DNA of 9,796 bases. It comes from Campylobacterales bacterium (GTDB taxonomy: Bacteria > Campylobacterota > Campylobacteria > Campylobacterales > SZUA-545). Under the pieces are notes generated by a model, which searched no databases, had not been told where the DNA came from, and saw only the letters and a program-made list of their open reading frames with translations. Below are positions 1 to 6,068 of this stretch, in pieces. Made by a program: the position numbers and the translations under genes. Within the stretch, counting starts at the first letter, position 1. Every line of letters starts with the position of its first letter. The stretch covers positions 1 through 9,796 of the forward strand of contig JAOXRY010000283.1 of the NCBI GenBank assembly GCA_025800305.1. The letters are read 5' to 3'.

Positions 1-967
1 GATTTAACCCAGCAGCAATAGAACCGCCAACTCTCACAGCTAGATCTCCAGCAACGTAAAGACCATAAGTAGTTGTTTGATAGTTTTTATCTAACGTAGG
101 GAAACCTTTTTCGTTTGTTTCAACGCCACATTTGTTTAAGAAATCTTTTGGTGCAACACCACCTATTGCATAGACAATCTTGTCATAAGAGATCTGCCAA
201 CCATCAGTGTAGTGAACAAGAATTCTTCCACCTTTACTTTCTATCTCTCTAATGTCAATTCCAATTTTTAGATGGATTTTATTATTCTCAACATACTCTG
301 TTAAGATTTTCATATTTTGAACATTTGCTCTTGTGAAGCTATCTCTTCTGTATGTAAGGGTAACTCTATTTGTATCAGCAAGATAATAAGCATACTCAAC
401 AGCAGAGTCACCACCACCAACAACTAAAACATCTTCATTTTTTGCACAGTGATCAAGGTTGTGACCAACGTGTTTTTTGATTGAAGGTGGAATTTTATAG
501 GCTGGTTTATTGGGTTTACCCATATTTCCAATTGCTAAAATAACATTTGTAGCGTAGAAAAGATCACCTTTTACAGTTTTGATTTCAAATGGAACTTCCA
601 GTGGGGCACTTTGTTTAATATATTCAATTTCAGAGTTGAACTGTGCATTGATTGTGTGTTTATCAAGAAGCTTATCAAAAAGATCTATGGTGCTTTCTTT
701 TGTACCGTCTGTGAAAAGTACATTTCCATCTAGTTCGATTTTTTGACCTTTCCAGTCTTTATCAACTCTTTTATTGTCTTTATAGTATTGCCTAATTGTC
801 ATTGAGTGGTTGTCACCCTTTTCAAACAAGATAACTTTTTCTATACCTGATAAAATCGCTTCAACAGCTGCTGCAATTCCTGCAGGTCCACCACCAATGA
901 TAGCAATGTCATACCTATCTACTGCCTCAAACTTGTATCCATCCTCATTTGTATGATATTCACCCAT
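1..967 (-). CDS. NAD(P)/FAD-dependent oxidoreductase, thioredoxin-reductase-like fold without CxxC (C-terminus missing)
   Basis: The gene starts with ATG at 967-965 and runs off the window start after 322 codons; perhaps 20-30 residues are missing. Residues 19-50 form an FAD Rossmann unit (IIGGGPAG at 23-30, acidic E49 ending the second strand). A second dinucleotide fold has VVGGGDSAVEYA at 182-193, and YRR at 206-208 would suit the NADPH 2'-phosphate. Near the end, VAGD (305-308) is the second FAD-contact motif. TrxB carries CxxC just before the second GGG motif; here there is one Cys (C174, DHC), so ordinary thioredoxin reduction is unlikely. YpdA-type bacilliredoxin reductases have a Cys in the first glycine motif (GGGPCG), and here it is Ala. 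It is therefore a cytosolic flavoprotein of unknown electron acceptor. Strong SD GAGAGGA lies upstream, and the gene follows the 205-aa gene by 12 nt, so they are probably co-transcribed. Confidence 0.85.
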   Translation of the reverse strand, partial: MGEYHTNEDGYKFEAVDRYDIAIIGGGPAGIAAAVEAILSGIEKVILFEKGDNHSMTIRQYYKDNKRVDKDWKGQKIELDGNVLFTDGTKESTIDLFDKLLDKHTINAQFNSEIEYIKQSAPLEVPFEIKTVKGDLFYATNVILAIGNMGKPNKPAYKIPPSIKKHVGHNLDHCAKNEDVLVVGGGDSAVEYAYYLADTNRVTLTYRRDSFTRANVQNMKILTEYVENNKIHLKIGIDIREIESKGGRILVHYTDGWQISYDKIVYAIGGVAPKDFLNKCGVETNEKGFPTLDKNYQTTTYGLYVAGDLAVRVGGSIAAGLN

Positions 968-979
968 GGTTTTCCTCTC

Positions 980-1597
980 TTATTTTGTAAAGTTTTCTAA
1001 AAATATTTTTTGTAGTTCTTCAAGTCTTGTTTTATATTTTTGGAAATCACCATCAATATAATTAATATACTCTTTTTGTTCCATAGCTTTGTCTTTGTTA
1101 AAAGAGAGATAGTTTCCTATAAGTTTTTCTTGAAACTTATCAATTTCCAACATATCAACTTGAACACTCTCTTTTTGATATAGATAAAGAAGTATTGCAA
1201 AGACTTGGCTTTTTGCATAGCTCTCAACTTTATAAACCGTCTCATCTTCTTTTAACTTCATTAATGTGAACTGTCCATTAGCCTCACTAAAATAGAGATA
1301 CTCACCATCTACTTTCACAGCAAATACCATATCTGAGAAGATACTAGCTTTTAAGTTTGTAAGAAGTATCCCCCACTTGTAAAGTACAAGCATAAGTGTT
1401 GAAAGTTCAATTAGCATATCGAAAAATTTTTGTAAATTTTCGCTATCAGCTTTCCCTGTAAAGATGTAGGAGTTTAATTTCATAATAAACTCTTTTTTCT
1501 CCCAACCCAATACAGGTAGAACAGCATCAAAATAGGAGAAACCTAGAAGTTCATTGACTTCTTCAGTAGGAACAGACTTAACAATTTCGTAATTCAT
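980..1597 (-). CDS. Conserved-looking hypothetical protein, 205 aa
   Basis: I do not recognise a family. The protein is soluble-looking with no signal peptide. A moderately hydrophobic stretch (about residues 62-82, LIELSTLMLVLYKWGILLTN) is interrupted by polar residues and is more likely a buried helix than a membrane segment. The last 50 residues are Lys/Glu-rich and probably helical (KTRLEELQKIFLENF). There are no cysteines and no evident catalytic motif. It lies 12 nt upstream of the FAD oxidoreductase on the same strand and divergent from fabG, so it probably heads a two-gene operon. The ATG at 1597 has no Shine-Dalgarno; a TATAAT box ends only 6 nt before it, which suggests a leaderless transcript. 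The next in-frame Met lies well inside the protein, so I keep this start. Confidence 0.75.
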   Translation of the reverse strand: MNYEIVKSVPTEEVNELLGFSYFDAVLPVLGWEKKEFIMKLNSYIFTGKADSENLQKFFDMLIELSTLMLVLYKWGILLTNLKASIFSDMVFAVKVDGEYLYFSEANGQFTLMKLKEDETVYKVESYAKSQVFAILLYLYQKESVQVDMLEIDKFQEKLIGNYLSFNKDKAMEQKEYINYIDGDFQKYKTRLEELQKIFLENFTK

Positions 1598-1603
1598 AAA
1601 TTT

Positions 1604-1609
1604 ATTATA
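1604..1609 (-). promoter_or_regulatory. -10 box for the 205-aa gene, placed for a leaderless mRNA
   Basis: On the minus strand TATAAT is followed by AAATTT and then the ATG. With normal -10 to start-site spacing, transcription would begin at or within a base or two of the start codon. The box is a perfect consensus, but it lies in an AT-rich divergent spacer where such matches also arise by chance. Confidence 0.45.
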
Positions 1610-1616
1610 GCTTGGA

Positions 1617-1622
1617 TAAAAT
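1617..1622 (+). promoter_or_regulatory. -10 box for fabG
   Basis: TAAAAT preceded by TTGGA lies 29 nt upstream of the fabG ATG, giving a predicted leader of about 22 nt that contains the AAGG ribosome site. There is no good -35, as is usual for Campylobacter-type housekeeping promoters. The box lies back-to-back with the minus-strand TATAAT at 1604-1609. Confidence 0.45.
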
Positions 1623-1650
1623 TAGTCAGTTATTTAAAAAAGGTATATAA

Positions 1651-2394
1651 ATGAAATTTACAGGTAAAAATGTATTAGTTACAGGTTCAAGTAGAGGAAT
1701 CGGAGCAGAGATCGCAAAAGTTTTAGCTGGTTATGGTCTAAAAGTTTGGATCAACTATAGATCTGGTGCTGAGGCTGCTGATAAAGTAAAAGCAGAAATC
1801 AAAGCTGCTGGTGGGGAAGCAGCAGTTATCGGTTTTGATGTAAGTGATGAAGAGGCTTTTACTTCTGGTATTAAAGCAATTGTTGATGCTGATGGTGAGC
1901 TTAGTTATCTTGTAAATAATGCAGGAATTACTAATGATAAACTAGCGATGAGAATGAAAATGGATGATTTTACATCTGTTATTGATGCAAATTTAAAATC
2001 TTGTTTTATTGGTTGTAGAGAGTCAATTAAAACTATGAGCAAGAAAAAATTTGGTGCTGTTGTAAATGTTGCTTCAATTGTTGGTGAGATGGGGAATCCT
2101 GGACAAACTAATTATGCTGCAAGTAAAGGTGGAGTAATTGCAATGAGTAAGAGTTTTGCAAAAGAGGGCGCTCCTAGAAATATAAGATTTAACACAGTAA
2201 CTCCAGGGTTTATTGTGACAGAGATGACTGATAAATTAAAAGATGAAGTAAAAGCTGAATATGCGAAAAATATCCCATTAGCAAGAATGGGTGATCCTAA
2301 AGAAGTTGCAGAAGCTGTAGCATTTTTATTAAGTGATAGTTCAAGTTATATCACTGGTGAGACTCTAAAAGTTAACGGTGGACTTTTAGTTTAA
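1651..2394 (+). CDS. fabG: 3-oxoacyl-[acyl-carrier-protein] reductase FabG
   Basis: FabG is a short-chain dehydrogenase that reduces 3-oxoacyl-ACP to 3-hydroxyacyl-ACP with NADPH in the elongation cycle of type II fatty-acid synthesis, in the cytosol. All diagnostic motifs are present: TGSSRGIG (11-18) for cofactor binding, NNAG (89-92), and the catalytic set N114, S142, Y155 and K159 (YAASK). The length of 247 residues is standard for FabG, and the C-terminal ITGETLKVNGGL is typical. ATG follows AAGG by 7-8 nt. In many relatives the acyl carrier protein gene acpP follows; here the downstream neighbour is a convergent broken gene whose stop codon overlaps the fabG stop by a few bases, and no intrinsic terminator is evident. 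Another SDR reductase is possible, but FabG is the best fit. Confidence 0.93.
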   Translation: MKFTGKNVLVTGSSRGIGAEIAKVLAGYGLKVWINYRSGAEAADKVKAEIKAAGGEAAVIGFDVSDEEAFTSGIKAIVDADGELSYLVNNAGITNDKLAMRMKMDDFTSVIDANLKSCFIGCRESIKTMSKKKFGAVVNVASIVGEMGNPGQTNYAASKGGVIAMSKSFAKEGAPRNIRFNTVTPGFIVTEMTDKLKDEVKAEYAKNIPLARMGDPKEVAEAVAFLLSDSSSYITGETLKVNGGLLV

Positions 2395-3021
2395 TAATTA
2401 ATAATCAAAGGAAGAGTAGGGCGAAAGTCTCTACTTTTTCTTTTTTCTCCTTCATCGAAAGTTAGCTCTAAAAGATCTTCTTTTCCACTTTTAAATTCTA
2501 TTCCTTTCTCTAAATTAATAATCTCAATTACAGAAGATAGTTTTTCAACTTTTGTAGTTATTTTTGTATTAGTAATCTTTTTGAGATCTACGTTGTGTTT
2601 TAAAGGTTCTTGTTTCTCTTTAGGATAACCAATCGGTGCCATTCCAAATGGAATAGAGAAAACCATAGGTTCTTCTTTTGGATTTGTTCCAATATTAATG
2701 GATAGATCTGAAGGAAGATATGTGGGTTTGTATTCCCAATATTCAAAAGTTATTTTTCCACTAAACGATATTCCAAATGGAGAGTTGTCTTTATCTATCA
2801 GCCTGTTAAAGAAAAGTAGGTTTGGTCAGATCTGACTGGAGATCTTCTAAGTTTTCTATAAAAAGAAGTTCGATCATAAAGTTCTCAAAAAAGAATCTTC
2901 TGTTGGCAGTACCTTGCCCAGGATGAACATTTGAGCTTCCTTCATCTAGACCAAAATTTTTTAAGATTTCAGCTTCTGGGGCACTTTTTGTAACACATAG
3001 GAATATATGATCTAGAATCAA
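2391..3021 (-). pseudogene. VOC-family (glyoxalase-like) protein gene with one frameshift
   Basis: Two adjacent minus-strand reading frames make one protein. The first (3021-2806) has LDHIFLCV, then HPGQGTANRRFFFEN and ELLFI, the pattern of small vicinal-oxygen-chelate proteins with a glyoxalase-like beta-alpha-beta-beta-beta fold. It stops at TAA 2808-2806 just after TKPT. Sense resumes in the other frame as NRLIDKDNSPFGISF and continues to the stop at 2391. The frames overlap only between a TGA at about 2828 and the TAA at 2808, so the shift lies there, in the T-rich run CTTTTCTTTAAC. Net change is +1 (or -2) in a 631-nt span; repaired, the protein would be about 209 aa. The start is TTG with GGAG 6-9 nt upstream, since a stop precedes it in frame. 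This is either a true recent pseudogene or a sequencing error. Substrate is unknown. Confidence 0.75.
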
Positions 3022-3053
3022 TCTCTAACTCCAATAACTTTTATCTTTTTTGA

Positions 3054-3062
3054 TACTATATA
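3054..3062. promoter_or_regulatory. Overlapping divergent -10 boxes between the VOC pseudogene and the DUF5718 gene
   Basis: The string TACTATATA offers TACTAT (plus, 3054-3059) about 40 nt before the plus-strand ATG and TATAGT (minus, 3060-3055) about 34 nt before the minus-strand TTG. Use of one would occlude the other. No strong -35 is visible on either side. Confidence 0.35.
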
Positions 3063-3098
3063 CAAAACACAATTTATTAACTATTAGAGAGGAAAATA

Positions 3099-3908
3099 AT
3101 GGAATTTCAAGATACTCTCTGCCTTGGTGTAGCAGGAAACTTTGCAAGACACCTAGAACAAGCAGGGGAATTAAAAGACTTTGAAAATGTAAAGATAGAA
3201 GAAGAGGGTGCTCCAAAGGGGATATTTCCTTTTTATCTTCCAAAATCAGAAGGTTTTTTAAATGTATATCCATTGTCAAGTAGCGAACTTATTTTAAGAG
3301 GGAATCAGACAGCTCAGGTAGAGCCAGAAGTTGGGATCTACTGTGAGGTTGTTTATGATGAAAATAAAAAAGTTATAGATCTTAAGCCTTTAAAGTTTGG
3401 TGCTGTCAATGACTGTACAATTAGAAAAGAAGGTGCAACAAAAATAAGCCAGAAAAAAAACTGGGGTGAAGCTTCTAAAGGTGCTTCAAAAACTTGGATA
3501 GATATTGATAAATTTGAAAATGAAGGGATTATGGACAAGTACCGTCTTGCTTCTTTTGTAAGAAGAGATGGAGTTCTTTATTCTTACGGAGAAGACTCTC
3601 CACTTTTAGGATATAGCTACTTTTATGGAAAGTTAAAGAGATGGTTGATAGAAAAAATCAACACTCAACAAGACCAAGATCCTTTGGAGAACATATCAAA
3701 GATCTTAGAAGCCAATGAAAATCCAAGAAAGATCCTAATTTCTATTGGAGCAACAGCTTACGCTGAATTTGGAGAGAAGAATTTTTTAGAAAGTGGTGAT
3801 AAGATATATGTTGTTGTCTATAAAGAGAAAATTGAAAATATCAAAGAGTATATAGAGAAAGAGGAAGAACCAAAAAACTCTTCTTTATTAATTCAAGAAG
3901 TTAAGTAG
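3099..3908 (+). CDS. DUF5718-like protein, possibly related to the fumarylacetoacetate hydrolase fold
   Basis: From recall this matches a conserved uncharacterised family named DUF5718; I am fairly but not fully sure of the name. Conserved-looking blocks are LGVAGNFARHLEQAGE (9-24), APKGIFPFYLP (38-48), VEPEVGIYCEV (74-84), NDCTIRK (104-110), KISQKKNWGEASKG (115-128), DSPLLGYSYFYGKL (166-179) and LISIGATAY (213-221). The EPEV block and the late IGAT...F...GD block recall fumarylacetoacetate hydrolase / 2-keto-4-pentenoate hydratase proteins, so a related enzyme fold is plausible, but the substrate is unknown. There is no signal peptide or membrane segment. ATG is preceded by AGAGGA at good spacing. 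The gene stands alone between a divergent VOC gene and a convergent SPOR gene, so context gives no function. Confidence 0.8.
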   Translation: MEFQDTLCLGVAGNFARHLEQAGELKDFENVKIEEEGAPKGIFPFYLPKSEGFLNVYPLSSSELILRGNQTAQVEPEVGIYCEVVYDENKKVIDLKPLKFGAVNDCTIRKEGATKISQKKNWGEASKGASKTWIDIDKFENEGIMDKYRLASFVRRDGVLYSYGEDSPLLGYSYFYGKLKRWLIEKINTQQDQDPLENISKILEANENPRKILISIGATAYAEFGEKNFLESGDKIYVVVYKEKIENIKEYIEKEEEPKNSSLLIQEVK

Positions 3909-3952
3909 TTGTTAAAAGAGCGACTAGTGGAGAGAGACCTCTATTGAAGAGC

Positions 3953-3974
3953 ATGAAATTCTGTAGGACAAATT
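3953..3974 (+). repeat. 22-nt dispersed element, copy 1
   Basis: ATGAAATTCTGTAGGACAAA followed by TT matches positions 5963-5984 at 18 of 22 bases in the same orientation. Both copies lie in non-coding DNA and both overlap an inverted repeat. Two imperfect copies in 10 kb are suggestive but could be chance in AT-rich sequence. Confidence 0.35.
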
Positions 3975-3994
3975 CCTAGCTTGGCTAGGAATTT
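3970..3994. terminator. Perfect 11-bp stem-loop between convergent genes
   Basis: AAATTCCTAGC (3970-3980) and GCTAGGAATTT (3984-3994) are exact reverse complements around a 3-nt loop (TTG). It lies between the stop of the plus-strand DUF5718 gene (3908) and the stop of the minus-strand SPOR gene (4008), the right place for a bidirectional terminator. The T-tracts after the stem are weak on both strands, so efficiency is uncertain. A conserved intergenic element is an alternative, since the 22-nt repeat overlaps its left arm. Confidence 0.6.
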
Positions 3995-4007
3995 GAGAAT
4001 AAATAAT

Positions 4008-4496
4008 TTATTTGAAATTTTCTGGTTGTGTAAGAAATGCACCTTTAACAATTTTTCTTAAATCTTTTAGTTTTGAATATGCTTGTTCTTGTGAGTTGAA
4101 AGGTCCAGCAACAACTTTATTTAAACCACTTTTTTGATAGATATTCACTTTACTACAGCTAGACTTTACTAAACTTACTCTATTTACAGCTTTTTCTTCA
4201 AATTTAAATGCACCAAGTTGAATCCAAAAATACTCTTCATCCATCATCGGTTTTGCTGCCATTTTCTTAGGTGCTGGTTTGTGAGATGGTTTTACCATCT
4301 TTTTTTCTTCCATTTTATCTTCAGCCATTTTTGGCTCTTTTTCCATCATCGGCTCTTCTTCCATTGTCGTTGGTTGATAATAGCTTGTTGGAGTTGGCTC
4401 TATCTGCTTTGGTCTCTCTTTTTTCATTTTAATAAAGTTATCTGCCAATAGTGCAGAAAGAGATGCACTTAGTAAAAGTAATACAGTTTTTTTCAT
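4008..4496 (-). CDS. Exported SPOR-domain protein, 162 aa
   Basis: An N-terminal signal peptide (MKKTVLLLLSASLSALLA, predicted cleavage after A18) is followed by a low-complexity linker at about 24-86, rich in Met, Glu, Lys and Pro. The C-terminal SPOR domain is at about 89-157 (YFWIQLGAF, then VVAGPFNSQEQAYSKLKDLR). SPOR domains bind peptidoglycan glycan strands lacking stem peptides and often locate to the division septum, so a periplasmic cell-wall role is likely. There is no lipobox Cys; the single Cys (C114) is inside the SPOR domain. The linker charge pattern, with short EEP, EKEP and KMEEKK runs, suggests it spans or contacts the envelope. The gene is monocistronic, divergent from aguB, and ends at the 3970-3994 stem-loop. 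The ribosome site is poor (AAGACGA). Confidence 0.88.
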   Translation of the reverse strand: MKKTVLLLLSASLSALLADNFIKMKKERPKQIEPTPTSYYQPTTMEEEPMMEKEPKMAEDKMEEKKMVKPSHKPAPKKMAAKPMMDEEYFWIQLGAFKFEEKAVNRVSLVKSSCSKVNIYQKSGLNKVVAGPFNSQEQAYSKLKDLRKIVKGAFLTQPENFK

Positions 4497-4538
4497 GTTT
4501 CGTCTTTTTATATTAAATTCTAACCATTACAAAAGCAA

Positions 4539-4564
4539 ATTATATACCAACCAAATGGTATAAT
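4539..4564. promoter_or_regulatory. Divergent promoter pair sharing a small palindrome (SPOR gene / aguB)
   Basis: On the plus strand, TGGTATAAT has an extended -10 ending at 4564, 30 nt before the aguB GTG. On the minus strand, TATAAT occupies 4544-4539, 43 nt before the SPOR ATG. Between them TATACC (4543-4548) and GGTATA (4557-4562) are inverted repeats with 8 nt between, so both -10 boxes sit in the arms of one palindrome. No -35 is recognisable. Confidence 0.5.
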
Positions 4565-4593
4565 AGAGGATAATATAGCAAAGGATTTATAGG

Positions 4594-5475
4594 GTGAACA
4601 GCAAAATAAAAGTTGGTATAGCACAACTAAAGATCTCAAATGATAAAACAGAAGTTGAAAATAAACTAATAAACAAAGTAAAAGAACTGGCAAAAGAGGG
4701 AGCAGAACTAATCGTCCTTCAAGAACTACATAACACACCATATTTTTGTCAGACAGAAGATGTAAATAAATTTGACTTAGCAGAAACAATTCCAGGAAGA
4801 TCTACCCAGATCTACGGAGATCTAGCAAAAGATCTTGAAGTTGTAATAGTCCTCTCCTTATTTGAAAAAAGAGCAAAAGGTCTTTATCACAATACAGCCG
4901 TAGTAATAGAAAAAGATGGAACCATAGCAGGAAAATACAGAAAAATGCACATCCCAGATGATCCAGGTTTTTATGAAAAGTTCTACTTTACCGAAGGAGA
5001 TCTAGGGTTTAATCCAATCAAAACAAGCGTAGGAACTTTAGGCGTTCTAATCTGTTGGGATCAATGGTACCCAGAAGCAGCTAGGATAATGGCACTAAAA
5101 GGCGCAGATCTTCTCATCTACCCAACAGCAATCGGATGGGATCTAAACGATACAAAAGAAGAACTCATAAGACAACTAGACTCATGGATAACAATTCAAA
5201 AATCCCACTCTGTAGCCAACGGAATCCCTGTTGTTTCTGTAAACCGTGTTGGTTTTGAAAAAGCTGATAATAGTGAGGAAGGTATCTCTTTTTGGGGAAA
5301 TAGCTTTATAACAGGAAGCCAAGGGGAGCTTTTGCAACACTTTGGAGAGAGTGAAGAAAAGGGTGTTGTAGAAGTAGATCTTGAGAAAACGGAACATACA
5401 AGAAGAATATGGCCATTTTTTAGGGATAGAAGATTTGAGGATTATTCTGAGATATTAAACAGGTATTTAGACTAA
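4594..5475 (+). CDS. aguB: N-carbamoylputrescine amidase (nitrilase superfamily)
   Basis: AguB hydrolyses N-carbamoylputrescine to putrescine, CO2 and ammonia, the last step of the arginine-agmatine-putrescine route, in the cytosol. The nitrilase triad is complete: E44 (QELH), K117 (YRKMHIPDDPGFYEKFYF begins at 115) and C154 (ICWDQWYPEAAR). The DDPGFYEKFYF and CWDQWYPE blocks and the C-terminal RRIWPFFRDRR are typical of AguB rather than of beta-ureidopropionase or nitrilase. The length of 293 is normal. It starts with GTG, set by AAGGA about 8 nt upstream; no nearer ATG fits. Its usual partner, agmatine deiminase AguA, is not in the window. The extended -10 at 4556-4564 drives it. A 53-aa ORF follows after 4 nt. 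Eight AGATCT palindromes fall within this gene, the densest in the window. Confidence 0.93.
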   Translation: MNSKIKVGIAQLKISNDKTEVENKLINKVKELAKEGAELIVLQELHNTPYFCQTEDVNKFDLAETIPGRSTQIYGDLAKDLEVVIVLSLFEKRAKGLYHNTAVVIEKDGTIAGKYRKMHIPDDPGFYEKFYFTEGDLGFNPIKTSVGTLGVLICWDQWYPEAARIMALKGADLLIYPTAIGWDLNDTKEELIRQLDSWITIQKSHSVANGIPVVSVNRVGFEKADNSEEGISFWGNSFITGSQGELLQHFGESEEKGVVEVDLEKTEHTRRIWPFFRDRRFEDYSEILNRYLD

Positions 5476-5479
5476 TTTC

Positions 5480-5641
5480 ATGAATGATTTAAATAATTTA
5501 TCAGGAGGAGATTTTTTAGCAGGTTTAGGATTATTTCAAGCTTTTAAGTGGTATGAACTTTTATTGATTACTATTGTTGTAGTTTCAGTTTTTCATTTTT
5601 TTTCAGATTCATTTACTATAGATGAAGACGATAAAAGTTAA
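5480..5641 (+). CDS. Small single-pass membrane protein candidate, 53 aa
   Basis: The ORF begins with ATG 4 nt after the aguB stop. It encodes MNDLNNLSGGDFLAGLGLFQ, then a hydrophobic helix of about 18 residues (24-41, WYELLLITIVVVSVFHFF), then an acidic tail ending DEDDKS. The single transmembrane segment flanked by polar ends, the aromatic residues at the membrane borders and the close spacing to aguB argue for a real gene. Against it, there is no Shine-Dalgarno, so translation would depend on termination-reinitiation at the aguB stop, and I do not recognise homologues. The function is unknown; the few positive residues (one Lys before the helix) leave the orientation unclear. Confidence 0.45.
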   Translation: MNDLNNLSGGDFLAGLGLFQAFKWYELLLITIVVVSVFHFFSDSFTIDEDDKS

Positions 5642-5934
5642 TCTTACCTTTATCCTTACTTTTTTTAGAAAAAAATAACAAAAAATCATGGGGTTAATCG
5701 CTTCTGACCTTTTGGTTACACCGTTCTGAAAGAAAAAAATACTTACCCCTCCCTACGGTCAAACAGAAGTAGTTCTCTTTTTTTTACTCCACAACTTCAC
5801 TCTAAGGAAGCTCATGGACCCACACCTTAATTACTTTTTAATGGACTCTTATTAAAGATAAAAGCAACCTAGAATGCGAAGAATAAAGATCTGTTGTCTG
5901 AGGATTCTTTCTCATTACAAGAGCCTAGACTTTC

Positions 5935-5983
5935 TTTTGTCCATCAGGATCTTTATAAAAAGATGTAATTCCATAGGACAAAA
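5935..5983. repeat. Nested inverted repeat in non-coding DNA
   Basis: The outer arms TTTTGTCC and GGACAAAA are exact 8-bp complements 33 nt apart, and the inner arms ATCTTT and AAAGAT are exact 6-bp complements around ATAA. This could be a small structured RNA, a terminator for transcripts crossing the region, or part of a miniature dispersed repeat. The right half contains copy 2 of the 22-nt element. Confidence 0.4.
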
Positions 5984-5984
5984 T
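5963..5984 (+). repeat. 22-nt dispersed element, copy 2
   Basis: ATGTAATTCCATAGGACAAA followed by AT aligns with 3953-3974 at 18 of 22 positions without gaps. The shared core is TAGGACAAA. It forms the right arm of the nested inverted repeat at 5935-5983. Confidence 0.35.
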
Positions 5985-6068
5985 GGTAACATCTGGACGG
6001 GGTTTTCTATGTAGTGAGGAACGTAACTCTGTAATCACAAGCCGTATTCCAATTAATCCCAAACCTAT

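Larger units (their letters stand above)
5642..6068. other. 427-bp gene-free stretch with inverted repeats, possibly a degenerate element
   Basis: No reading frame with a start, ribosome site and coding character is seen. Short G- and C-runs (for example ACCCCTCCC around 5745) differ from the flanking genes. Two structured parts stand out. GGGGTTAA (5690-5697) can pair with TTACCCC (5743-5749) with one bulge. TTTTGTCC (5935-5942) is exactly complementary to GGACAAAA (5976-5983) and encloses an inner stem ATCTTT/AAAGAT (5949-5954, 5959-5964). On the minus strand the frame of mazF stays open for 47 codons past its stop, to a TAG at 5927-5925. I checked for tRNA, tmRNA, SRP RNA and RNase P motifs by eye and found none. 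Confidence 0.5.

Noticed and set aside
1..967. Thioredoxin reductase trxB
   Set aside because: The CxxC redox pair that defines TrxB is missing before the NADPH glycine motif.
3025..3279. 84-aa minus-strand reading frame across the start of the DUF5718 gene
   Set aside because: It is antisense to a well-supported gene, has no ribosome site, and its Leu/Ile/Ser composition is what a reversed AT-rich gene gives.
4218..4451. 77-aa plus-strand frame rich in His, Phe and Trp
   Set aside because: It is the antisense of the Met/Glu/Lys linker of the SPOR protein; the odd composition comes from that low-complexity stretch.
5690..6060. Known structural RNA (tmRNA, SRP RNA, RNase P RNA, 6S RNA or tRNA)
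   Set aside because: None of the sequence signatures I know for these (such as the T-loop GTTCGA or the SRP GGAAGNAGC core) is present in the right arrangement.
5928..6062. Minus-strand frame continuing in frame after the mazF stop, as a MazF C-terminal extension or downstream gene
   Set aside because: MazF is already full length at 111 residues, and the extra frame has only a TTG start without a ribosome site.
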